A stretch of DNA of 64,000 bases from Pteria penguin (GCA_035048485.1 CM068583.1:27277841-27341840), one strand, 5' to 3'. Shown: positions 48,491 through 61,269, counted from the first letter of the stretch. Notes: generated from the letters alone by a model not told the origin. A program made the numbers and translations.

Positions 48491-50463
48491 GATAGATGGT
48501 ACTGCATTAAAACATGTAAAAACTTGCCTTTTGACAATCTTAGGTGAATGGGCCAACCCAAGAGACAAATACACCAATCGTGGGATTAAGAGGGGAACGG
48601 GGTTAGCGCCTCCCCCCAATTTTGTCAGAAAAGGGTACCCAGATAGGTACTTATTGGCCAATTTTGGGCTGTGACCCCCTCCCCTTCCATGACTAAATTT
48701 TATCTGTCTTTAACGTTATTGGTCAGAGAACATGTTGAAAAGTAAAGTGATTAAAATCTGTTATCGGTTTATTTGCTCCCCATCCGACTGTCAGTCCTTC
48801 CTACCAGTTTTCCCACACTTTTCGTCAACACAATTTTCCTCGATTTTTTGAATGAAAATGAATGCTTCACTCGTCAGGCGAATACTTATGGCCTCCATGT
48901 AGTCACTGAAAAAATCGCCTCCACAGGCGCGGTTCCAGGAAATTTGTCAAGGTAGAATGTAAGGGCCTGCCTTAAATGATCTCGAGATTTTGACAAGGGA
49001 AAGAGAAAAAGGATGAGAAAAGTATGAAATTAATTACTAAGTAATGTATGTTTGTTTTGACTTTTGTATGTTTCTACCGGTGTCAACCGGGGCAATGCGT
49101 TTCACAAACAAATCTTCTAATAAAATAAAACGAATCATCAAAATCGCTTCAGCAGCTACAGAGCAGATGTTAAAAATGTGTACACCAACAGAGGTCAAAT
49201 TGTCATGTGACCCATTGAATAGATTGCATACTATTTTCAAGTTTTTCAATGGTTTGTCGCATGGAAATACATTGGGAGTGTAAATATTTTTTAGATGTTG
49301 GACGTAATTTAAAGGTGAGCTGAGAAAGTTGCAAAAGACTGCATTGCAAAACAGGTTGTTGATTTGATTTCTGTAGGGGTGGGTAGAGGGACACTCCGAA
49401 AACTGTTTCTGTGATACTTATACGGGAAAATGTTTTGCACTCAGAAAACTGTTTGCACGGTTCAAGTACGTTTAGCTTAGTAATTAGTCCAACTATCGAG
49501 CCGTCAAACCATCGGGCTGTCTGACTATAAGGAGGTTACCGTCGAGTATAGATGTACGATTATCGAATAATCATTTAATTTTCTTTGCGTTCATGGTTTT
49601 GCGGCGAATCTGATTGGTTAAAAAATTTAGTTCATTTCTGCATGAACAAAATTTTGAGTGCAGATATGTCACAATTGCCGGCGCTACTTTCCTCTGGAAT
49701 GCGAAACCCCGTTCTATTTATGGAACCGTGATTCCCGTGTTGTTAATCGATTGCATCAAATTGTTTCGTTATATATTACGAATGCAAAGTACAAAAGAAA
49801 TCGCACTTCACTTCAGAAACTATTAAATATAGAATATAATTTCTTACTCTTATTCAATAAAAATGTAAATTATAACTAGGTCTATCAATTAAACTACAGT
49901 ACAGTGCAGTGCTGTTTAGAAATGCATGCAGACAAGTACAAAATAAAAACAGTAATGTACTCGTCTGTTACTAGCCGATCGTTTGACAATGGACGTTGAT
50001 AACTAAAATGTTTACGGTATCATACCCGACTGGGCAAACTGAACGGACACCAAAGCAAGTGCTGCCTCCGATCCAAGTCCTTGAGCCTACATTTTCCACC
50101 TTGTGACACGCACGTGTACCAGTCAATATACATTGCATTTCTGATGATACTAATACAATTTAAAATGTAAATACCTTAGGTAACAGATTATCATCCTCAT
50201 ATGCATCTTTCATTAAGTCGTGTTTTAAATAATTGTTCATTCTTTTTCACTTCTAATCTATTCAATAGACACTAGGATCAAATTTTCGAATTTCGTGTTA
50301 GCCGCCATTATTGACTTCAAAATGTTGTTTACCTTGTTATTGTATTACTACGCGATCAAGTCACATGTATCAGAGATAAAAAAAGTAATGTAGTGCCATA
50401 ATAAATTATGTTTATTGGACACTTATTAAATTTTTGTTTTCATATAAAAGCTAAATAAAATGA

Positions 50464-50623
50464 TAAGAAATGAATCCTATATTTTTTTGGTTGATTGAGG
50501 TATCAACCTAAAATTTGGACGGAAAACTTTTGCATCAATGCGCTTCGCGCACTGATGCAGTTTTCCGTCCAAATTTTAGGTTGATACCTCAATCAACCAA
50601 AAAAATATAGGATTCATTTCTTA
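50464..50623. repeat. 160-bp near-perfect palindrome (snapback element)
   Basis: The left arm starts TAAGAAATGAATCC and runs through TTGGTTGATTGAGGTATCAA and AATTTGGACGGAAAACT. The right arm is its inverse, ending GGATTCATTTCTTA. The arms are about 75 bp and differ only by an extra TTT on the left and one base near the centre, which is GCGC-TTC-GCGC. There is no coding capacity. It lies inside the 47262-51110 element. Confidence 0.95.
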
Positions 50624-51112
50624 AATAATAGTATATCGCGTCTCTCTCTATTTCCCTCCACCACCACCACCCTTTTTGCTGTTTAAGGGGTGGGTTGGAG
50701 GGGGAGGGAGGCAATATCCCCTCCAGTCCCCTCTCTTTCTCTGACTCCGTCACTGGAGAAATATTTGCAAATGGTAGTTTCATTTACTGCGGAACTATAT
50801 ACGTGTAATTACCAAGTAAAGAAAAAATAGCAAAAAAGCAATTTTCAATTTGCAAAAAAACAATTAGCAAAAAGCAGTCAGCAAAAAAGCAATCAGCAAT
50901 TAGCAAATAAGCAATTACTAAAACAGTCATTTGCTATTTCAGCGCACTTTTTTTTACCCATAAGATGCCAACTTTTGATCTACGAAAGCGGGGTAGAGGT
51001 CTATCTCTCGCAGGTAGGAAATCAGGTAAACTAACTACCCAAAATTAAAATTAACACCATAAGCAATTGGCAAAAAGCAATTCGCAATTTCATTGCGCAC
51101 AGGCTTTCCATA

Positions 51113-52608
51113 AAAGAGTCCACTACTGCGTGTTACTTTTAGCTTTGATGGATTCCTTCTTCGGAAGTATGAAACTTGACATAATGGAAGTATTCGATAT
51201 ACCCTACAAGTGCTGTTACTCCTGAATCCACACAAGGTGGACCCCCAGATTGACGAAATAGGTAGACTCTTTTACAAAAGTGACACTTCAAGAAAGCCAA
51301 AAAGAATTAACTTGATAAAGCTGACCGAGCGATCAAGAATATCCCCGCCAAATACGAACATATTAAATGAGTATCCTTCCCTAATCTGGATTTGTTAATT
51401 TAGCTAACATCATGGGAAATACAACTCTTGAATGGCGAAAGCGAAAACAGCAAAGCATTTTGTTTTAGAGGAAGTTAACACAGATTAAATCATACTTTCT
51501 TATAGTTTCCTTTAATTATGTGGAAGTTGAAGATTAGTTACTTTCACTACTATCTAGGAGCATGATTAAAACAACATCGAACTGTTCTTTTTAACAACCT
51601 GGAAATAGTAATCGCTACAGCGGACATGTGTATCAATTCATGCCCCATCTTGATAATACAGGCTATAAAAACCGCACGGATATGAGTGCTGTAGAAGTAT
51701 ATTGCGTTTTTCGTGCTAAGTTTAAAAATCATAAATATTTTAAACTTTTAGTGTAACACATATCATAATATCTATAGTACGTAGAATATCAGGATCTCTT
51801 AGTCATTTAGTTGAAATGTACCTCATACCCCATTAGTCACAAACAAACATAATTGCTCAACTGGACAATAGACTGATAGAACTAAATCATATCATGAAGT
51901 ATTGCAATGGGCATCATAGTACATGCATTTGTAAATAAATAGTTATTATTTAGATTTTCGTAATCCAATTTCTACCCCTGTGTACATGTATGTATTGAGA
52001 GAAAAAAAAATAGATACATTCTCCGTAGATTGGAAGTTAGAAGTGTTATTAACAGGTCAACATCCTGGCAATCCCATCTGAAACGACGTGTGCAAAATTT
52101 TGTCCTCGTCTAAAAATGAATCGTCATTTTTAAGTTACAAATGTATATTGCCATTGTCTTTTAAGATACTTCATCGTAGTTTTTAGGAATTTGTCATCAC
52201 TTAATAAAGTATATATAGGGCAAACTGTAGGGAAGCTACATCATATCGGCGAAGACATACGGCGTCGTTAGATATCATAAAAGCAGTGATATAGACTATT
52301 TACGAATTCTGTGCTAGCAAGTGTTTATAGTAAAACAACAAAGATTTTACTGCAAGCAATATAACGTCATTTGTGAAGGTTCCATGAAAGTTGCCGAAAA
52401 TAACATAAATGGTGAATCATTACTTTTTCGTGGTTTCTTACGTCAGACGCATGAACTTTGAAAGAACATAGAAAATTGACACTTTTTTCACTAGTTTTGT
52501 GAAAAAGAGTGTCATTTTTTATGTTTGTATCTTCTTCCCTTGGAGGACTTGAATATTTGGAAGATCCTGTCCCTTCACAAGTAATAGAATAATCTAAAAT
52601 GATTTCAT
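51113..52608. other. No gene seen; one small hairpin
   Basis: AT-rich. GACACTTTTTTCA at 52479-52491 pairs with TGAAAAAGAGTGTC at 52502-52515. Confidence 0.5.
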
Positions 52609-52611
52609 TTA

Positions 52612-54924
52612 GGCACCGTCCATTTGATATCCTGGGGGAGGGGGGACTCGGGATTTTTGGAAAAAAAATTCTTGCCCTGATTTTGACTAAAAATATCTTG
52701 CTCAGTCACACAGTGAAAAAAATAATCTGTCTCCAATAGACTTGCGTAATCTAAACTCATACTTTTTGAAACAATTAGGAGTTAAAACTCAATTTTTCAC
52801 GGCGAACTTCGCTCGCCAAAATTATGCATAACACAACAGTTTATGTTATTATGATCTTTTGCTCTTCATCAGTTCAAACAGAGACACACCTACTATATTT
52901 GTTACTTGATTTATCAGCAGATAGTTAGGACTTCTATGGTACTAACTGTGCATCTCTTATAGCAGATTTGCTTCTTTATTGCTATGTAGGGGTTTCATGT
53001 ATTCTGTTCAAAACTCTATACGATTCGGCCTTATTGAGATTTTGGATGATACCTCTAGTTACAAGTACATGCATCTCGACGACATCTTAGTTATCCTATA
53101 GCCCTGAGTTTGAAAGATATACCCACTTGAACGTCAGTTAAACAAAGACAATATATGTGATACAGAAACACTTTACTTGGACCTATACATTAAGACAACT
53201 AACAATAAAATTCATACCAATATTTATGATAAATATGCCGTTGTTAGATTTCCTGTTGTAAACTTCCCTTAGTTGGATAGTTACAGATGTTCCTAGACTA
53301 GATTCCCATCATATGGTGTTTACAAACATCAGTTTCTTCGATTTGCCAGCACTTGCACTGACGTTTTGGACTTTCATACAACAAATTTCATATAACGTTG
53401 GAACTTTCACCTCTGGGTTACAAGTATTATAAAGTTAGAAAAGCCTTCGGAAATTCTTTTAGGTCCTATTCAGAACTTTTATCAAAATTCATAAACATTA
53501 CTTTTTATTCAGTGAAATTTCCTATCCCAATTTTACGATGATCTTGTGTACAAACTTAAAACGGCCTAAGGTTCCAATAAGTTTATCTTGTCGGGTTCCA
53601 AAATAGTGAAAAGCCTTCGTGATCTACAATAATATGACCCGAAGATCATCAAAAGGACAGTGATTCTTGTATTGGCCCTTTCTGCACTCTTGAACCTGTA
53701 CGCTGACTAACAGGCGAACGGGGACTCTATGGTGGGCCTTGTTGAAACCTTTTTCAAAGGAGAAATGATCCTGAACCTCATTCTCTCTTACTGTTAATCG
53801 GGACCCTTACAGATCAAGGGGCTGAGCTCGCTCCCAGATGGACAGAGCACAGTTTACTCATGTTGAGGTCGATTTATACATTTTTGATATCTTGGTCTTA
53901 CTCAGCTTACTATACATGTTTATATTTTTATGACCTCTCAACTTCAGAAAGTTGTTGATCCTTGCTCTCTATATGGAGGATTATTCATAGATTTTTAAAC
54001 ATGTGTGCTTTAATTTTACTGCTTTTGTGGAAAGTGGGGAGGAGGATCCGTAAACCGGTTAGCCACTCCAACTGATGACTACTGTCATATCAAGTGACCG
54101 TCCAAAGTCGGTATCGTAACCGCGCCTTAATCAAAAGTTTTTGTGATGTTCTTGTGACAAGTTGTATCTGTTTTTTTTTTTTTCAAAAAATTACATTATC
54201 AACAGTGCACTTCCGTTCTGATTTCTGTCATGCGGCAGAGTCAGATGCGTTTATCTTTTTCTTTGAGTACTGTAATATTTGTACTGGTTATATGCCAAAA
54301 ACGGTTCATGAGGGATGGACAGGGGTAGTAGCAACCCCAGGTGATATTTGTAGTGTATTCTTATCTTAATGTGCTTAAGGTATTTGGATAGAGCTCAGTG
54401 AAACAAATTCAAAACAGTTTTCTTTTTGCTGATATCTCTCTCCTATCAAACCAGATGGCATTTTGAAGTTGTCAAATTTTGACATTTTCATAGAATGTTT
54501 CCTTTATATCATTCATGACTGATTTCGTGACTAAGACGGAACCGACATTTCTCACATTTTTAGAATTTTGTCATTTCTCTGTCAATTTTTTTTACCCAGG
54601 GTAGCCCTCTTTCCTTCACACCCCTACCCCCTTTTCTCCTTCCTCACCTTCCTGCCTCTCGTCTCGCCCTCATTTCAGTATATGGCATTATTATGATGGA
54701 TTAAAAGCATATAACATAGCTGAAATCGGTTTGAGTAGAATTTTGTCAAAAATAACAGTGTTTATTATCAAATTTGTATTAATCTACAACCATATTTTAT
54801 TTGTGAAAAAAATTCTTGCTCACGCTCTTCTGCAAAAAAATTCCTTGCCCTAGGATTGAGGTAAAAAAAGTAATCTGGCTGGGTTGAAAAAACACAGCAC
54901 TCCAATTATCAAATGAACGGTGCC
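52612..54924. mobile_element. DNA element with inverted ends and TTA flanks, carrying a retroelement insertion
   Basis: The left end GGCACCGTCCATTTGATA and the right end TATCAAATGAACGGTGCC are exact inverses except for one base. TTA flanks both (52609-52611 and 54925-54927), fitting the 3-bp TWA target of PIF/Harbinger (inference). Subterminal motifs are shared too: AAATTCTTGCCCTGATTTTG near the left and ATTCCTTGCCCTAGGATTG near the right, in opposite strand sense only in part. Most of the interior is the retroelement remnant at 52985-54065. Confidence 0.65.
52985..54065 (+). pseudogene. Decayed reverse-transcriptase retroelement, 3' part
   Basis: From 53077 one frame reads LDDILV (the RT catalytic Asp pair), ETLYLDLYI, TNIYDK, RFPVVNFP, FPSYGVY and FLRFASTC over about 320 bases with several stops. 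After a shift come LGYKYYKVRKAF and YSELLSKF, then YDDLVYKL near 53530. I know this order (YLDL, IYDKRDDF, VNFP, SYGVY, RFAR, RKTF, LVYK) from a widespread animal retroelement family whose exact class I cannot name. The element is 5'-truncated and dead. Its 3' end (CCGTAAACCGGTTA) recurs at 62885 on the other strand. Confidence 0.75.
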
Positions 54925-56144
54925 TTAGTGCCCCAAAAATTGTACAAAGTTTTAACATAGGAAACCTCTTATCAATACAATAATAGTGATATAGCATCAG
55001 ACTATGAAGACATAAAGTTACAGCTAAAACAAGTCTGATTCATTCATGTATGTCATGATTTGTATATCTCACCAACTGATGAATTATTATCAATTTTAAT
55101 ACCGTGACAGAGAGGTTAGCACATAGCAGTACGAATCTTTACGTACCTCTAATAGCAATGGAAAAGGAAGACAATCCAAATGTGGTGAAAAGAGCAAAGT
55201 TTAAGGTATATGTCGATGAGAAAAAACAGCATGATATACGTCATACGACATTCATCACACGACTGGGTAGGGACTATAGTTTGCAGTCATTTATTTAAGT
55301 AAAGTACATATAATGACTGAAGCGGATGAACACTGCCGAAAATCCCGATTTGAAACTGATAGAATAAGAGAAGTGATCACGTGATCGCCTTACAAAAATG
55401 AAATGAATAATGTGGAACCATTCGTGTGTGTAACAGAAAAAAAACATCACTGCTTAGTTTTAAATTATAATACATGATTGTTTTAATTGACAGAGTGTGA
55501 TGGTATTAAATGATCTCTATAGAAGTTTTAAATAGAGACCATTTGTTATCATACCATCTGATACCTCTTCATTCAGTTAGTAGACGTGCTCATCAAATGT
55601 CATTGAATTCTAACGAGGCTCAATAAAACACCTATTTGTCTGAAACAATGATAAAAGTTGGAGAATAAATGCATTTTATTACCATCATCACCGTGTACAT
55701 ATAGTGGATTGGTTTTGATAATTAGAGTTCCTTGTGAATAGATCTGAGAAAATACCAATTAGCAAATAAAAATAATGCGGAAGCAGAATACATGCAATCT
55801 TAAGTTGTGTTTAGACATTGTATTTTATGTGTTACATGGTTGTCTTAATTGACACAACAGAGAAAATTGATGTCCCATCGCTGTATCTAGAGATCTATAT
55901 ATGCAAATATCTAGTAAATACAGCTGTTGTATGTTTGTAAGCAGGGAGGGACAGATCCAGTTATTCTTTAATCGAAGATCAGAAATTCATCTTCAAAAAT
56001 CACCAAATGATAATGAACTATGAAAGCCGAGAGAGAGAATGAGAATGCGCAAGTTGTGGTGTCAGCGATGAGGTCAGCTTTGAACCGACTGGGTAATTTT
56101 ACAGTAAAAGGGGAAAAGGCTTAAATAACTCTCGGAATCCTATT
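54925..56144. other. No gene seen
   Basis: AT-rich. A 64-codon frame at 55104-55298 has no recognised domain. Confidence 0.45.
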
Positions 56145-56240
56145 GTGTGTGTATTGTGGGGGCGGGGTTGTGTGTGTGTGTTTGTGTTTGTGTTTGTGGT
56201 GCGTGCGTGTGTGTGTCTGTATGTCTGTGTGTCTGTGTCT
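56145..56240. repeat. (TG)n-rich tract
   Basis: Interrupted TG/TGTTTG/TGTC repeats. The Cys-Val frames are artefacts. Confidence 0.9.
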
Positions 56241-56379
56241 TGTTTGAATCCTTTCAGTACCACTACACTGCCTCATTTGTGTTCGAACTCATTTTATTTT
56301 TCGCTATCATCCTTTACTGTACTGAATATATGATACACTCAACAGTAGACAGAGGCGTATCTAGAGACCGTGTGAACTG

Positions 56380-58035
56380 AATTGGTGTACATGACCCAAG
56401 GGTGTGTCATGACCTTGACCCATGGTAATGTCTTCAAAGTCACAGTGCACACTTAGTAAAAACTTTTTACCGGGGCATAACTTCTTATTCCCTAATCGGA
56501 TCTGGATAATATTTCACATAATTGTTGTCCATAACCCTAGGATGTGCCATGGTTTTAATTCAAGGTAATATCTTCAAGGTCACAGTGTAAACAAAGTCCT
56601 TGTCCGGGCAATAACTTCTTACTGCCAACTTGGATTACTATCCAGGATGATATTTCACAAAATTGTTGTCCATGGCCCAAGGGTGTGTCATAACCTTAAC
56701 TCAAGATCATATCTCCAAGGTCAAGGTCATAGTACACACTTGGTCGAAATCCTTGTCCGAGCCATAACTCCTTACTGCTTTGTTGGATCTAGATAACATT
56801 TCACACAACTATTGTAAATGACACAAGGCTGTGTCCTGACCTTGACCCATGGATATATCTTCAAGGTCAAGATCACAATGCACACATAGCAAAATTTTTT
56901 GTTCGGGCCAAAACTTCTTATCCCTTCATTGGATCATAATAATATTTCACACAACTGTTGTGCATGACCAAAGGGTGTCATAACCTTGACTCGATGTCAT
57001 AACTTCAAGGTCCAGGTCACAGTGCATACATAGCCCAAATCCTTGTTCGGGCCATAACTTCTTACTGCCAACTTGGATTTTTATCCAGGATTGTATTTCA
57101 TGACTCCAGGATGTGTCATGACTTTGACTCAAGATCATATCTCCAAGGTCAAGGTCACAGTACACACTTGGTCGAAATCCTTGTCCGGGTCATAATTCCT
57201 TACTGCAATAACATTTCACACAATTGTTGTCCACAGCCAAGGGTGTGTCATGACCTCCACCGAAGGTCATATCTTCAAGGTCAAAGTCATCGTGCACACA
57301 TAGCCAAAATCCTTGTGCATGCCATTACTACTTACTTCAAGGTTGGATCAGAATAATATTTCACATAATTTTTGTTCATGACCCAAGGGTGTCATGACAT
57401 TGACTCAAGATCATATTTCCAAGGCCATGGTCATAGTGCATGCATTTTCAAAATCCTTGTATGAGTCATAGCTCCTTACTGCTATATAGGATCTGGATAA
57501 TATTTCACACCATTGTTTTCCGTGATCCAAAGGTTTGTATCACATTGTACGGAGCGTGTTGTCCGTCTTTGTGTCAGTACATGAAAATTTGTCCGGGCCA
57601 CAGCTCTTCCTTTTACATTGGAGGGAGATCAAATTTTACACACTTGTTGTTCATGACCCAAGGGTGTGTCATGACCATGAACCAAGGTCATATATACAAG
57701 GTCAAGGTCACAGTGCATACATAGCCAGAATTCTTATCCGAGTCGAAACTTCTTCCTTTAATTTGGGGGAGATAATATTTTACACAATTATTGTCCTGTC
57801 CATGACCTAAGGGTATGTCATTACTTTGAACCAAAGTGATATCTACAATGTCGAAGTCACAGTGCACACAGTCAGAATTCTTGTCTGGCCATAACTTCTT
57901 CCTGCTACTTTGCTGGAAGACTACATTTTTACTATTGTTGTCCATGACCCAAGGATGTGTAATGACCTTGAACCAAGACCATATCTACATGTTCAAGGTC
58001 AGAGTGCACACAAACCAAATGTACTACTGATACAT
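56380..58035 (+). repeat. Tandem array of about 11 units of 125-154 bp rich in AAGGTCA
   Basis: Each unit carries CATAACTTCTTACTGC, GATAATATTTCACACAATTG, TTGTCCATGACCCAAGGGTG, TGTCATGACCTTGA and CTCAAGGTCATATCTTCAAG followed by GTCAAGGTCACAGTGCACAC. CATAACTT-type motifs recur near 56485, 56610, 56764, 56910, 57052, 57190, 57322, 57467, 57599, 57746 and 57890. The units are the reverse complement of the three core units of the 32763-33546 element. Exact TCAAGGTCA (the extended half-site of NR5A/ERR-type nuclear receptors) occurs in several units. Confidence 0.93.
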
Positions 58036-59182
58036 GACACACATCTGATATTTCAACTAAATGCAATTGAGATTTATTTTTCATGCAAGTCAACAATGAG
58101 GCGATGGTAATCATTAAAAATAGTGTTATGTAGAAAGCTTACAATGAAAAAATATGATAATCACGACGGCCAAAACTAAAGCATTAGCCAGACAAGAAAA
58201 TCATTTTAATTATAGAGTTTGAAAATAAAACTGTGATTAACATACAGCTCGAGGATAAAACAATGGTTATCAAACAATGGTTATCAAAAAGTCCAAAAAT
58301 TAAACCATACAGGTGGCCCATATGGTCATAATCAAGGTAAAAGCAATAAAAACAAAATGGTATCACTGTGGTTACCGTATTAACTCAACAATTTAAGCAT
58401 GGTTATCACGTGACATTTGTTTAATAACAACAATGCATACATAGAAGATCCACAATTTCTATATCAAATAGGGTGTTGGTAGAGATGGTCTGATTAATCT
58501 CAATGAAATGGAAAGGCAATATCGTCAGTCACATTAGCCAGCATAAAGAAAGCTTTAAAAGTAATTCCCAAGTATTTCTGGATAGATCTGATATCAGAGA
58601 GAGAAATACTTCCTGGCAAACATAAATAGCCCGTCAAGCATACTACCATAAGAGTTCGCTACCAACACCAGTGTACCTTTACCTTAACAATTATTGTATT
58701 GTTTACTTTCTACACTGGTGGATTATTATCAGAAGAATTTTGTGTTTTGTCAAAGTTTTTATTTTTCATTGTTTGAACGTTTGCAGTTAATATTTTGTTG
58801 AATAAATACATACGTACAATTGCAAACTGTCAACGAAAGAATAAAGATTTAAAACTTGTATAATATATTGACTCGTAATTCATTTTATACAGTTGTGGGT
58901 CAAAGTTCAGAGAATCCCCAAGCTCATAATGACATAAGGAGCATCACGGCAAAGATTTAACATTGTGACGATGGGGACAATATAACAGCAAATCAGGACC
59001 TCAGCAAATATTTGAAATTCAATTTTCATTTTATCACAGTCAAGTTTAAATGTATCATACGATACATATCGTCATGGTCCATCGACATTCTACGTCAGAC
59101 AATGATATCACAGACCGTTCTTCCACAATAGACTTTTCTACACAACAGTCACATTTCAGTGTCAGGGTAAAAGGAAAATTTG

Positions 59183-59184
<2 letters not shown>
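58036..59184. other. No gene seen
   Basis: AT-rich. CAATGGTTATCAAA is directly repeated at about 58261-58288. No gene recognised. Confidence 0.5.

Positions 59185-59234
<50 letters not shown>
59185..59234. repeat. (TC)n microsatellite
   Basis: 25 perfect TC units. Confidence 0.97.
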
Positions 59235-59892
<658 letters not shown>

Positions 59893-60694
59893 TTAATTTC
59901 TTATTTTTGTTTTTTTCTTCTTTTGTATTTGTCTTTGGGTATTGTTTTACTGTTTTTCAGAATACACGTTTTTACGTGTGCTATAATACTTCTTTACAGA
60001 CTTGTAGTCATTGCAGGATTACATAGAAGTTTACATCGATTCAATCATTGACTAACGTTCTGAACAGTGAGAGGACGGATCATATACCCTCCTACTTGGC
60101 ATCTCCGATCGTTCACGTTCAATAGTCCCTCTCTACCAAACAATATTTCAAGATTAGTTTTTCTCGACTAATTTACAAAAATTAACACCAAATTAAGGCT
60201 TGACATCTTCTTCAACAAAATTCAATCTAAGATACAATAAAAGACATCGCTCATCCTGGCAAATTCATCAACAATCTTATTACAATCACAACAGACCCAT
60301 TCGTCTTTCCGTCAATAAATTATATACAGAAAAATCAGCCGCAGCTGAAAATTTTCGATACTGATCCTATATTTTAAGAGGTTACAAGTTTGTTTTTAGT
60401 TCACGACATTCCTTTTCAGAGTCAAGTGAGGGCCACTAGTGATGTATATTCCTGGTTGCGTCTTTACCATATTATTGGTTTTGTTTTAAACAATTATACT
60501 TTCATTATATAAACGTCTACGATGACAGTCTGAAATGTAAAGATGATGGATAAATCCAAAGCAAATGAAAATGAACCTTAAATGAAAGTCAACCTTAAAA
60601 AGCCCTACATGTCATACTTTATATAATATTACTCTTAAAACAATAAAAGTGAGAGATATCATTTGACTGTGAAATGGGTTTTATCAGCTCGCCA
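59893..60694. other. No gene seen
   Basis: AT-rich. TATAAACGTCTACGATGACA at about 60508 recurs as TATAAACGTCTACCATGACA at about 61089, so the next element is flanked by long direct repeats. Confidence 0.5.
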
Positions 60695-61080
60695 GGATGA
60701 ATGTCCGGAGAGCTATTGCCATACTCCCAGCGTCGTCGGCGTCGTTGCCGTCGTCCGTAGACAAAAACTTAAACCTGTATCACAACTTTAGAACCATTAG
60801 AGACGGGGCTTTAAAATTTCACATAGGTATTCCTTGTGCCAAGACCTTTCACTGGGTAACAAAATTTTTGACCTTGTAATCTTGACCTTGAAGTTTGACC
60901 TACTTTTAAAAAACTTTAATCTTGGCCATAACTTCCGAATAGTAAGAGATAGTATGCATTCCTTGGGTCAAGAACTTTTATTACCTTTCAAATGTTTTTT
61001 ACAACTCGACCTTGACCTTGACTGACTTACAAAAAACTTTTTCTAATTAAGTTTGGTTGCCATTGGCGAACTCTGTTGTC
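60695..61080 (+). repeat. Dispersed TGACCTTGACCTTGA-type repeat
   Basis: Starts AGCTATTGCCATACTCCCAG, then a (CGTCGG)-like run (CGTCGTCGGCGTCGTTGCCG), GTAGACAAAAACTTAAACC, GTGCCAAGACCTTTCACTGG, CTTGACCTTGAAGTTTGACC and ACCTTGACCTTGACTGAC. Shares motif order with 18680-19070. Probably a nonautonomous element; a GC-rich start and TGACCTTG core are typical of a repeat I recall from bivalves. Confidence 0.72.
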
Positions 61081-61269
61081 TTCTGACTACTCTTGTAATA
61101 TAAACGTCTACCATGACAATCAACCTTAAAAGCTACTACATATCCCACATGTTATAATATCATATCATCCACTATTTAGTAGTGTATTGTGCAATGATTT
61201 ACAAAGGTTGACAAGTTTAAGACAATGTGCGTCCAGATTTCACTACGACACGACACTGTTAGAATTCCA
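61081..61269. other. Spacer
   Basis: Contains the second copy of the direct repeat named in the 59893-60694 entry; no gene. Confidence 0.5.

Larger units (their letters stand above)
47262..51110. mobile_element. Candidate 3.85-kb element with inverted ends and TA flanks
   Basis: The left end TGGAAAGCC-G-GTGCGCAATG (then AAATTGC) has its inverse at the right end: GCAATTTCATTGCGCA, then CAGGCTTTCCA. TA flanks both ends. Next to each end lie repeats of GCTTTTTGCTAATTGC type (left 47288-47325; right, as GCAAAAAGCAATTAGC, 50829-51090), a common layout for transposase-binding subterminal repeats. I see no transposase. The interior holds a 160-bp palindrome, a C/A-rich block and a short GTCCGATAGTCC repeat. 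It may be nonautonomous, or two solo ends. Confidence 0.6.
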
